DNA of 9,286 nt. It comes from an uncultured Lachnospiraceae bacterium (GTDB lineage Bacteria; Bacillota; Clostridia; Lachnospirales; Lachnospiraceae). The notes beneath the pieces were generated by a model. It was not told the origin of the DNA. It saw only the letters and a program-made list of their open reading frames with translations, and did no database searches. Positions 1-6,131 of this stretch are shown in pieces; position 1 is the stretch's first letter, and each line of letters begins with the position of its first letter. Both the position numbers and the translations under genes were made by a program. The stretch lies in contig CANTGP010000096.1 of NCBI GenBank assembly GCA_947653315.1, forward strand, positions 1 to 9,286. The letters run 5' to 3'.

Positions 1-52
1 TTCAGGTCCGTGTGATAGCAATATCATGAGGGTTCAAGTCCCTTTTCCTGCA
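1..52 (+). tRNA. tRNA-Leu (anticodon CAG), 3' part only
   Basis: The window opens inside a type II (long variable arm) tRNA. Bases 1-7 (TTCAGGT) form a complete anticodon loop with anticodon CAG at 3-5, and 8-12 are the 3' half of the anticodon stem. A five-base-pair variable arm follows (TGATA at 13-17 with the G at 13 read as part of the junction, loop GCAA, TATCA at 22-26). The T arm is GAGGG-TTCAAGT-CCCTT at 28-44 with one G-U pair. The acceptor 3' strand is 45-51 and the discriminator base is A52, as expected for bacterial tRNA-Leu rather than tRNA-Ser. It would decode CUG. CCA is not encoded, so it must be added after transcription. The 5' half lies outside the window, so the identity relies on the loop, discriminator and long variable arm. 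Confidence 0.9.
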
Positions 53-61
53 CTGTATAGG

Positions 62-108
62 AAACCTTGAAATACTGATTAAGTCGGTATTTCAAGGTTT
101 TCTTTTTT
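62..108 (+). terminator. Rho-independent terminator after tRNA-Leu
   Basis: A perfect 14-base-pair inverted repeat (AAACCTTGAAATAC at 62-75, GTATTTCAAGGTTT at 87-100) with an 11-base loop runs directly into a T-rich tract at 98-108 (TTTTCTTTTTT). It starts 10 bases after the tRNA 3' end, so it should end the tRNA transcript and insulate the next gene. The A-rich 5' arm is preceded by few A residues, so it is clearly oriented for plus-strand transcription. Confidence 0.92.
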
Positions 109-163
109 CTGAAAATTTTCTGAAAACAATGAAAAAGAAGCATCATTTCCTTCCCCATCCGCA

Positions 164-169
164 TACAAT
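164..169 (+). promoter_or_regulatory. Possible -10 element for the peptidase C26 gene
   Basis: TACAAT at 164-169 matches the TATAAT consensus at five of six positions. It sits about 44 bases before the preferred start codon at 213 and downstream of the tRNA terminator. No convincing -35 hexamer is found 16-18 bases upstream, so this is a weak candidate. If it is real, transcription would start near 176, which would exclude the upstream in-frame ATG at 129 as a start. Confidence 0.25.
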
Positions 170-212
170 AAAAATACCCAAAGCGTATGAGCAAAAAGAA
201 AGGAACCCCCAT

Positions 213-902
213 ATGATGCAGCCCACCCATTCCCCTTCCCCCAAAATTGCCATCGTAGGAAGAAGCAAGGATACCGTAAACTATGAAAATGCCCTGCGCG
301 ACATGGGCGCGGATTTCCTTACTACCCTGGATACCGGCGGACTGGCAGGCTTTGACGGGCTTCTCCTGCCGGGCGGCGGCGATATCACCCCCGCCTTTTT
401 CGGACAGAAAAACCAAGGTTCCAAAAATATTGACGTGGAACTGGATATCCTCCAGCTCCAGGCAACGGAACTTTTCCTCACATGGAAACGTCCGGTTTTG
501 GGTATCTGCAAAGGGATGCAGGTCATTAACGTCTGTCTCGGCGGCACCGTCATCCAGCACATCAAAGAATCCGGCCGCCACGCATGGGACAACGGCGATA
601 AACTGCATCCCACCCGCGTACAGCCGGATTCTTTCCTTGCCAGCCTGTACGGTACCCATCCCCTTACCAACAGCGCCCATCACCAGGCAGTCGGAGCCCT
701 TGGACGGGATTTAACCGTAATCCAGACTGCCGATGACGGCATCATCGAAGGCATCGCCCACAAAACCCTGCCCGTCGTCGGCGTCCAATGGCATCCGGAA
801 AGGATGTTCCCGGACTTTATCCGCCATATACCGGCAGGACACCACCCTGCCGACGGAAGACTCCTGTTCTCCTATTTTCTGTCAATGTGCGGCTCGATAT
901 AG
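213..902 (+). CDS. Peptidase C26 / gamma-glutamyl hydrolase-type class I glutamine amidotransferase
   Basis: This is a 229-residue cytosolic enzyme of the class I glutamine amidotransferase fold, peptidase C26 subgroup (PuuD-like). Family members hydrolyse gamma-glutamyl amide bonds such as gamma-glutamyl-GABA. Visible hallmarks, counted from the start at 213, are LPGGGDI at 52-58, the nucleophile elbow GICKGMQ at 97-103 with Cys99, NSAHHQAV at 153-160, and WHPE at 193-196 giving His194 and Glu196. The triad is therefore intact. An in-frame ATG at 129 would add 28 basic, low-complexity residues. The ATG at 213 is preferred because GAAAGGA at 198-204 is well placed 8 bases upstream, and the family usually begins just before the first beta strand (KIAIVG). 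Substrate is not determinable: no polyamine or GABA genes are adjacent. Its last 31 bases overlap the convergent Mbeg1-like gene. Confidence 0.92.
   Translation: MMQPTHSPSPKIAIVGRSKDTVNYENALRDMGADFLTTLDTGGLAGFDGLLLPGGGDITPAFFGQKNQGSKNIDVELDILQLQATELFLTWKRPVLGICKGMQVINVCLGGTVIQHIKESGRHAWDNGDKLHPTRVQPDSFLASLYGTHPLTNSAHHQAVGALGRDLTVIQTADDGIIEGIAHKTLPVVGVQWHPERMFPDFIRHIPAGHHPADGRLLFSYFLSMCGSI
832..852. other. Hairpin near the convergent gene ends
   Basis: CGGCAGG at 832-838 and CCTGCCG at 846-852 form a perfect 7-base-pair stem with a 7-base loop. It lies inside the 3' end of the peptidase gene and about 20 bases beyond the stop of the minus-strand hydrolase. It could help end or stabilise the leftward transcript. 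There is no T-tract on either strand, so it is not a standard intrinsic terminator, and a stem this short could occur by chance in GC-rich coding sequence. Confidence 0.3.
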
Positions 903-2092
903 GTTTTCCCCTTCCTGTGCCTTTGGCGTTCCTTCCCTTCTCCACGCCTCTGCTTCCCGTCTTCCCACTTCTGCCTGCCTTCCGCCGCTTTTTCCTGCAG
1001 TTCCTCCTTCGCATGTTCCCCGGCGATTTCAAACAGCGACACCACGATTTTTTTCATCATGGCGGCGGTTTCCCCGTCCAATCCTTTGGCGGCGGCGGCC
1101 ACTGCCGTCATGCTCTTTTTCCAGTCCGCCGTAAAATCCATCAGCGTAACCGCCTTTGACGCGGAAACCACCTCATAGAGCGTATCCACAAAAGAATGGA
1201 TTTGCCCTTCGTCCAACGACAGAATCCACTTGTTCAGCGCGTCATCCATAAACTTCTGCCTTTTATGGATTCCCTTCACCCGGACAAACGCACCGTCCCG
1301 TACCAGCCATGTATAAGGATTGTGCTGAAGCAGCCCGAACGATTTGCTTTCCACCACCGTATACCCTTCGGCATGGGATTCCAGCAGCATCCCCACCAGG
1401 GAAGAATGGGGGATGATTTTCTCCACCCGTCCGGCAATGCTTTCGTAATGCCCTCCCTCCCGGATTTCCGGCCGGAAACCGGGACCGTCCAGGCTGTACA
1501 CCTTAAGGATTCTGTCCTGCACTTCCCTCCTGCAGTTCATCGCCGCATACACGGAGAAATTCCCGCCTTTGGAATGTCCCCCCACATAAAAGCTGCCCGC
1601 AAACCCTTCCGCAGCCCGGTTTAAATATTCCACGCTGCGCAACTGGCCGGGAACCGGTTCGGAAAAGGCAAGGTTAAAATCCTCCTTCCAGCCCACAATG
1701 GTTTCATCCGTTCCACGGTATGCCACGTATACCGTCTGCCCGCCAAGGAAACAGGTAATTGCGGAAAACTGTGTTTCCTGCTCCGTTTCGATTTCGTTTA
1801 CGTAATTCCCCACCTGCAGGGAGCGGAAACGGACACTCTTTACCAATTCCCCGAATAATTCCATGTTCGGCTCCCGGTAACGCTCGTCGGAAAACAGTTT
1901 GTCCCTGTCCGGACGGACATCCAATTCCTCCAGCGACACCATCCCGGCATTGCCGGGTCCCGGTACCAACCCGTCAAATTTTAGGTATGCCAACTGGCTT
2001 AAAACCAAACTGTCCACCTCGTTCAACGGCTTCTCCGAAAACGTATAATCCCCATATTCTTTGATATAATCAATCATCGTCCCCATCCGCAT
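872..2092 (-). CDS. Mbeg1-like (DUF2974) alpha/beta-hydrolase, lipase-like
   Basis: This 406-residue protein resembles the Mbeg1-like/DUF2974 family, a lipase-like alpha/beta-hydrolase group common in Firmicutes whose substrate I cannot state. The N-terminus (IDYIKEYGDYTFSE, then a block with LSQLAYL) matches the usual family opening. A lipase-type YRGTDET is at 125-131, the nucleophile elbow GGHSKGGN spans 171-178 with Ser174 as probable nucleophile, and LDGPGF at 201-206 offers Asp202 as candidate acid. His240 and His257 are possible catalytic histidines. The last 70 or so residues are highly charged and probably a flexible or helical tail. There is no signal peptide or membrane segment, so it is probably cytosolic. 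AAGGA lies 6 bases before the start used; ATG codons 3 and 6 are alternatives, and codon 3 fits family N-termini well. It is the last gene of the minus-strand cluster, 22 bases after ndpA. Confidence 0.88.
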   Translation of the reverse strand: MRMGTMIDYIKEYGDYTFSEKPLNEVDSLVLSQLAYLKFDGLVPGPGNAGMVSLEELDVRPDRDKLFSDERYREPNMELFGELVKSVRFRSLQVGNYVNEIETEQETQFSAITCFLGGQTVYVAYRGTDETIVGWKEDFNLAFSEPVPGQLRSVEYLNRAAEGFAGSFYVGGHSKGGNFSVYAAMNCRREVQDRILKVYSLDGPGFRPEIREGGHYESIAGRVEKIIPHSSLVGMLLESHAEGYTVVESKSFGLLQHNPYTWLVRDGAFVRVKGIHKRQKFMDDALNKWILSLDEGQIHSFVDTLYEVVSASKAVTLMDFTADWKKSMTAVAAAAKGLDGETAAMMKKIVVSLFEIAGEHAKEELQEKAAEGRQKWEDGKQRRGEGKERQRHRKGKTYIEPHIDRK

Positions 2093-2114
2093 CCACCGTC
2101 CTTACCCATAAACG

Positions 2115-3143
2115 TTAAAACCGCGCCTCCAAATGCCCGATATTCTTAATCAGCACGGAAACCGTCCCGTCCGGGTTTGTGATAAACTCCACGCTTTTCG
2201 GGTCCTTATATTGCTCCATGGGAATCTTGATTTCGATTCCGGTATCCGTATACAAATGCTGTTTCTGGTATTTCCTTGTGGTGGTTTCGCTTTGGGGAAG
2301 CACTTCCTCTTTCACCATATCGTATTTTTCCATTTTGTCCTGAAAAGCCACTTTTAATTCCGGCTTTTCCCCAAAAATCTTCTCCGCAATCTCCTCCACC
2401 ACGAAGCCGCCCTTTTCTTCCAATTCCTCCTGTATGATGCTTTTCGCCTTCATCTGCGCCTCATACCGGTCGCCTTCCCCATAACCTTCCTTTTGGACGG
2501 CCTCCACCGACTTAGTCACGATGGAGAGCTTGGACTTATGGGACATATGGCTGGAACATTTTAAGAAAAGATAGGAAAAATAATCCACCTTTTCCCCATT
2601 CACCTCATATTTTTTCTCCACCACCTGCACCGATAAGTCCTTCAGGCAGATGACCGCCGCCTCGCTGAGCCTTTGGGACTCCGAAGGCAGGATGGACTTG
2701 TGCCGGATGATTTCATTGGTATTGCCACCGTCTTCCGAAGACAGGGTGCGGTGCGTATAAGACTCCTTATAGTTCATCTTAAGCAGGGCAAGGTATTCCT
2801 CCTCCCCGTACCGGAACCGCACCACCAAAAGGTCCGCAGGCGGAATATCGATGTTGCTGTTCATGATGCTGTAAAGGAATCCCGCCATATCCTTGCTGAC
2901 CTCCACGAAGAAATCATCCGCATACTGTACCAGCATCTTATACACCTCCGATTCCCCCTGGTAAAACCGGCAGCTTTTCCCGTCGTCGCCGGAAGAAATC
3001 CGTGCGATATGCTCCTTTAAAAACTCCGCAAACTCCGAGCCGTATTCCAGCTCCCGGTCCGAGAGCACCGGCATCCCGATGGTGGAATCCAAAATATGTA
3101 CGATTACCTTCTTAATCCTGATATCTTCCTTTACCATTACCAT
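2115..3143 (-). CDS. Nucleoid-associated protein, NdpA/YejK family
   Basis: A 342-residue cytosolic protein of the 37-kDa nucleoid-associated family (NdpA/YejK, PF04245), whose E. coli member associates with the nucleoid. Family features include the N-terminal block IRIKKVIVHILD, followed by PVLSDRELE, a central beta-rich part with LLVVRFRYGEEEYLALLKMNY, and a C-terminal segment carrying the conserved type of sequence KIPMEQY near residue 306. The start is the ATG at 3143, with AAGGA 6 bases upstream overlapping the TAA stop of trkH, which suggests translational coupling. A TTG two codons earlier and a second ATG two codons later are less likely. A DNA-compaction role next to K+ transporters could reflect ionic-strength responses, but this is only inference from position. 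It lies 9 bases after trkH and 22 before the hydrolase gene. Confidence 0.87.
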   Translation of the reverse strand: MVMVKEDIRIKKVIVHILDSTIGMPVLSDRELEYGSEFAEFLKEHIARISSGDDGKSCRFYQGESEVYKMLVQYADDFFVEVSKDMAGFLYSIMNSNIDIPPADLLVVRFRYGEEEYLALLKMNYKESYTHRTLSSEDGGNTNEIIRHKSILPSESQRLSEAAVICLKDLSVQVVEKKYEVNGEKVDYFSYLFLKCSSHMSHKSKLSIVTKSVEAVQKEGYGEGDRYEAQMKAKSIIQEELEEKGGFVVEEIAEKIFGEKPELKVAFQDKMEKYDMVKEEVLPQSETTTRKYQKQHLYTDTGIEIKIPMEQYKDPKSVEFITNPDGTVSVLIKNIGHLEARF

Positions 3144-3152
3144 AGCCAATCC

Positions 3153-4589
3153 TTACTCCCTCCAAGTCTTTACGGAAAACAATACCAATACCGGAAGCAG
3201 CTCCAGCCGCCCCGCCAGCATGTCAAACATCAGCACAAATTTGGAAAAGACGGAAAACTGCGCGTAATTCCCCGCCGGTCCCACCATATGGAAACCCGGT
3301 CCCACATTGTTGAAATTCGCCGCCACCGCCGAAATATTCGTCACGAAATCAAATTCATTCAGGGAAAGAAGCAAAAGGGAAACGAGGAAAATCATCGTAT
3401 AAATGGCCGTATACACCAAAACGGAACGAACGGTCCCCTCCCCCACAATCCTTCCCTCCATATGGATTTTCTTGATACTTCTTGGATGAATGGCGGCGGA
3501 AATCTCGTTTTTCACGCTTCTCCACAAAATGATAAGCCTTGACACCTTGAATCCGCCCCCCGTACTTCCCGCGCAAGCACCCAAAAGGGTAACGAGGAAC
3601 AGCACCGCTTTGGAAAATTCCGGCCACACATCATAATCCAGCGTGGCAAAACCCGTGGTGGTCATTAGGGACACCACCTGAAACAGCGCATGGTGGAACG
3701 CCTGGATTCCGTCCGCAAAGAACTCCCGCACATTAACGGCAATCAGCACCGACGCAAGCAGAATAATGCCGAGATAATACCGCAGTTCCTCGCTGTGCAG
3801 CACCTCCTTCGGCTTACGGATGAGAAGCAGGTAATAAATCTGGAAATTAATGCCGCACAACAGCATGAAAACCGTGAAAACCGTCTGTATTCCCATGGGG
3901 TAACTCCCGATGCTGGAATTTAAAAGCCCGAAGCCCCCCGTCCCCACGGTGGAAAACGTTAAGGTCAGCGCCTCATACAAATCCATGCCCCCAAGCAGAA
4001 GGACCACCACCTCCACAAACGTGATAAAAATATAGATGCCGTAAAGAATCATCGCCGTGTTTTTCACCCTCGGCACCAGTTTACCCACGCTGGGTCCCGG
4101 ACTCTCCGCCCGCATCAGGTGCATGTTGTAGCTGCCGGAAAGCGGCAGTACGGCAAGAATCAGCACCAGCACCCCCATCCCCCCGATCCAGTGGGTGAAA
4201 CAGCGCCAAAACTGGATGCTGCGGGATAAACACTCCACATCGGTAAGCACCGTGGAACCGGTGGTCGTCAGTCCCGACACCGTCTCGTACAGGGCATCCG
4301 TAAAAGTGGGAAATTCCCCGCTTAAGTAAAAAGGCAGCGCCCCCACAAAGCTTAAAAGAATCCAGCTTAGCGATACGGTCACGAAGCCCTCTTTCGCGTA
4401 AAATACCTTACTTTCCGGCTTAAACCGCCTTCCGAATAAACTGATTGCAAGGCAGCCTGCAATCACTACGGCAAAGCTGACTGCCGCCTTTTCCCTGTAT
4501 AGAATCCCCACCAAAAGCGGCAGCGTCATAAACAGCGCGGCAAACTCTAAAATTTTACACAGAATATAGCGAATAACTGAACGGTTCAT
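3153..4589 (-). CDS. trkH: TrkH-type potassium uptake protein, membrane subunit
   Basis: This 478-residue polytopic inner-membrane protein is the K+-translocating subunit of a Trk/Ktr system. It forms the conduction pore as a fourfold repeat of M1-P-M2 units and partners with TrkA, encoded just upstream. All four selectivity-filter loops are visible: TTTGST at 108-113, TVGTGGFG at 214-221, TTTGF at 310-314 and NNVGPGF at 427-433, each with its filter glycine. The GSTGGGFK loop at 341-348 and the C-terminal GRLELLPVLVLF at 460-471 are also family signatures. The length matches TrkH. The ATG at 4589 has AGAGGTGA a few bases upstream and lies 22 bases after the trkA stop. The extended TrkH form (478 residues, rather than the shorter KtrB) and the double-length TrkA partner agree with each other. 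The gene looks intact. Confidence 0.95.
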   Translation of the reverse strand: MNRSVIRYILCKILEFAALFMTLPLLVGILYREKAAVSFAVVIAGCLAISLFGRRFKPESKVFYAKEGFVTVSLSWILLSFVGALPFYLSGEFPTFTDALYETVSGLTTTGSTVLTDVECLSRSIQFWRCFTHWIGGMGVLVLILAVLPLSGSYNMHLMRAESPGPSVGKLVPRVKNTAMILYGIYIFITFVEVVVLLLGGMDLYEALTLTFSTVGTGGFGLLNSSIGSYPMGIQTVFTVFMLLCGINFQIYYLLLIRKPKEVLHSEELRYYLGIILLASVLIAVNVREFFADGIQAFHHALFQVVSLMTTTGFATLDYDVWPEFSKAVLFLVTLLGACAGSTGGGFKVSRLIILWRSVKNEISAAIHPRSIKKIHMEGRIVGEGTVRSVLVYTAIYTMIFLVSLLLLSLNEFDFVTNISAVAANFNNVGPGFHMVGPAGNYAQFSVFSKFVLMFDMLAGRLELLPVLVLFSVKTWRE

Positions 4590-4611
4590 AATTTCACCTC
4601 TGCGTCCCTGT

Positions 4612-5970
4612 CTAATATTTCAAAATATCCTTAATATCATGAAGCCCCGTCATCGTGGTCACGATAACCACCGTATCCCCAGCCTTAATCACGCTCTGCC
4701 CCCTTGGAATCACTACGTTTCCCTTATGGTTGATACAGCTTATGAGCAGGTTCGGTTTTAACTTAAGCTCCTGAAGCGGTATGCCGAGTACCGGCGAATC
4801 CTCCTTCACCACGAATTCCAATACCTCCACCCTGTCGTTGTTCATCCGGTAGAGGGTTTCGATATTGCTCCCGATGGAATTCTGCATGGCACGCACATAC
4901 GTGATAATAGTTTCGGCGGTAATGAACTTCGGGTAAATCACGCTGCCAAGATCCAGCTCCCCGATAATCTTGTCATAAGCAATCCGGTGTACCTTGGTAA
5001 TCAACTTCGCCTTGGAAATACTTTTTACGTAAAGGGAAAGCATGATATTTTCTTCGTCGAGGTTCGTCAGCGCCACAAATGCCCCGGTCTGTGCCACGCC
5101 TTCCTCCAATAAAAGCTCCCTGTCCGTACCGTCCCCGCAAATAATCATCGCCTGCGGAAGCAGCTCGCTCAGTTCTTCGCAGCGCCCCCTATCCCGCTCC
5201 ACGATTTTCACCTTGACGCCGATGGAAAGAAGCTGGCTCGCCAAATAGAACCCCGTTTCCCCGCCTCCGACGATGAAGGCGCTTTTTGCCTTCGTGGTGG
5301 TTACCCCCAGCTTTTTGAAAAACTGGACGGTATTTCTTGCGGAACCGATCACCGATATCTCGTCTTTTGCACGCAGCACGAAATTACCGCCGGGAATGAA
5401 CACATCCTCATCCCGCTCCACCATACTAACCAAGACTTCGCTTTTATATTTCGCCGAAACATTTTTAAGCGCCTGGTCACAAAGGACGGAATCCTCCTCA
5501 ATCCGGTATTTCACCAGTTCAATTTTTCCCTTTGCAAACGTGTCGATTTTAATGGCGGAAGGAAATTTCAACACCCGGGCGATTTCCATTGCCGCCGCAT
5601 CTTCCGGATTGATGACCATGGAAAGTCCCATTTCCTCCTTGATAAAATTAATTTCCCGGCTGTACACCGGATTGCGCACCCTCGCTATGGTATGGCATCC
5701 CCCGGCTTTCTTGGCGATTAAACAGCATAACAGGTTCAGTTCGTCCGAGCTTGTGACCGCAATGAGCAAATCCGCATTTTCAATGCCTGCCTCCATTTGG
5801 ATGGAATATCCGGCGCCGTTTCCAACGATCCCCATAATGTCAAACGTATTGCTCACATGTTTCACCACATCGCTTTTCGTATCGATAATGGTGATGTTAT
5901 GCCCTTCCTTACTCAACTGTTCCGCAAGTGTGGAACCCACATTGCCGCAGCCCACAATAATTATCTGCAT
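4612..5970 (-). CDS. trkA: TrkA, NAD-binding regulatory subunit of Trk K+ uptake
   Basis: A 452-residue cytosolic regulator that gates TrkH in response to nucleotides. It is the tandem form with two RCK units. The first Rossmann domain has GCGNVG at 7-12 and an acidic Asp30 at the end of the second strand, as expected for NAD(H) binding. A TrkA_C domain spans roughly 138-222. The second Rossmann domain has GGGETG at 235-240 and acidic Glu258/Asp260, followed by a second TrkA_C domain from about 370 to the end. RCK_C domains of Firmicute K+ systems can bind c-di-AMP, but whether these do cannot be seen. The ATG at 5970 is chosen because GGAGGA sits 4 bases upstream. A GTG four codons earlier in frame lies within that Shine-Dalgarno and is rejected. 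It is followed by trkH after 22 bases and preceded by an unusual structured leader. Confidence 0.95.
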   Translation of the reverse strand: MQIIIVGCGNVGSTLAEQLSKEGHNITIIDTKSDVVKHVSNTFDIMGIVGNGAGYSIQMEAGIENADLLIAVTSSDELNLLCCLIAKKAGGCHTIARVRNPVYSREINFIKEEMGLSMVINPEDAAAMEIARVLKFPSAIKIDTFAKGKIELVKYRIEEDSVLCDQALKNVSAKYKSEVLVSMVERDEDVFIPGGNFVLRAKDEISVIGSARNTVQFFKKLGVTTTKAKSAFIVGGGETGFYLASQLLSIGVKVKIVERDRGRCEELSELLPQAMIICGDGTDRELLLEEGVAQTGAFVALTNLDEENIMLSLYVKSISKAKLITKVHRIAYDKIIGELDLGSVIYPKFITAETIITYVRAMQNSIGSNIETLYRMNNDRVEVLEFVVKEDSPVLGIPLQELKLKPNLLISCINHKGNVVIPRGQSVIKAGDTVVIVTTMTGLHDIKDILKY

Positions 5971-5974
5971 ATCT

Positions 5975-5980
5975 TCCTCC
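5975..5980 (-). promoter_or_regulatory. Shine-Dalgarno that fixes the trkA start
   Basis: On the minus strand this reads GGAGGA, 4 bases before the ATG at 5970. It contains part of an in-frame GTG-GAG-GAA-GAT stretch that would add four residues if GTG at 5982 were used. Because the ribosome-binding site overlaps that GTG, the downstream ATG is the credible start. Confidence 0.8.
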
Positions 5981-6022
5981 ACTTCTGCACTGCTTTTACG
6001 GATACCGGTACGGCGTCACATT

Positions 6023-6118
6023 CCTCCCGGCCAACCGGCGCCCGCTGCCTGCGCCGCGTGCTTCCGGCCAACGGCTCCGGCCGGAAACAGTTTACAGGTT
6101 TGTGTCCCCACAAACCTG
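6023..6118. repeat. GC-rich, hairpin-dense intergenic region upstream of trkA
   Basis: Between the HD gene and trkA lie about 160 bases without a gene, much of it GC-rich and built of inverted and direct repeats. On the plus strand, CCGGCCAAC occurs at 6028-6036 (followed by CGGC) and again at 6064-6072 (followed by GGC). CGGCGC at 6036-6041 pairs with GCGCCG at 6051-6056. TTCCGGCC at 6062-6069 pairs perfectly with GGCCGGAA at 6079-6086. CAGGTTTGTG at 6095-6104 pairs with CACAAACCTG at 6109-6118. In the leftward trkA transcript this would give three consecutive hairpins. It could be a dispersed intergenic repeat, a processing or stability element, or a leader with a regulatory role. It does not look like a known riboswitch, and I see no promoter in it. 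Confidence 0.5.
6095..6118 (-). terminator. Hairpin after the HD gene, possible attenuator or processing site
   Basis: A perfect 10-base-pair stem with a 4-base loop begins 14 bases after the HD-gene stop. In the leftward transcript it is followed by TAAACTGTTT, not a true T-run, so it is at best a leaky terminator. It could equally be an mRNA-stabilising 3' hairpin separating HD and trk expression. Confidence 0.35.
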
Positions 6119-6131
6119 CAGCCAGTTTTCC

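Noticed and set aside
109..126. Direct repeat CTGAAAA and palindrome GAAAATTTTC after the tRNA terminator
   Set aside because: They are short A/T runs next to a terminator, likely chance. I saw no integrase or duplicated tRNA end to suggest an attachment site.
129..212. ATG at 129 as start of the peptidase C26 gene
   Set aside because: It would add a 28-residue basic tail unlike the family. The ATG at 213 has the well-placed GAAAGGA, and the only -10-like element lies after 129.
24..683. Minus-strand open frame running from the peptidase gene into the tRNA
   Set aside because: It is antisense to a conserved enzyme, and its end lies in tRNA and terminator sequence, a familiar artefact.
3137..3149. 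Shared TTGGCTATGG around the starts of the ndpA-like gene and the 127-residue gene
   Set aside because: The match covers about ten bases including the ribosome-binding context and start codon, so it is probably coincidental.
5996..6021. Tiny leader peptide upstream of trkA (GTG at 6019 with GGGAGG before it, seven codons then TAA; also an ATG directly followed by TGA at 6021)
   Set aside because: Spacing to the purine run is only about three bases, the peptide has no attenuation-type codon pattern, and such short frames are expected by chance.
5983..6131. Known riboswitch such as the c-di-AMP (ydaO/yuaA) class upstream of trkA
   Set aside because: I cannot find the conserved core sequences of that class, and the region is mostly simple inverted repeats. 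A covariance-model search would settle it.
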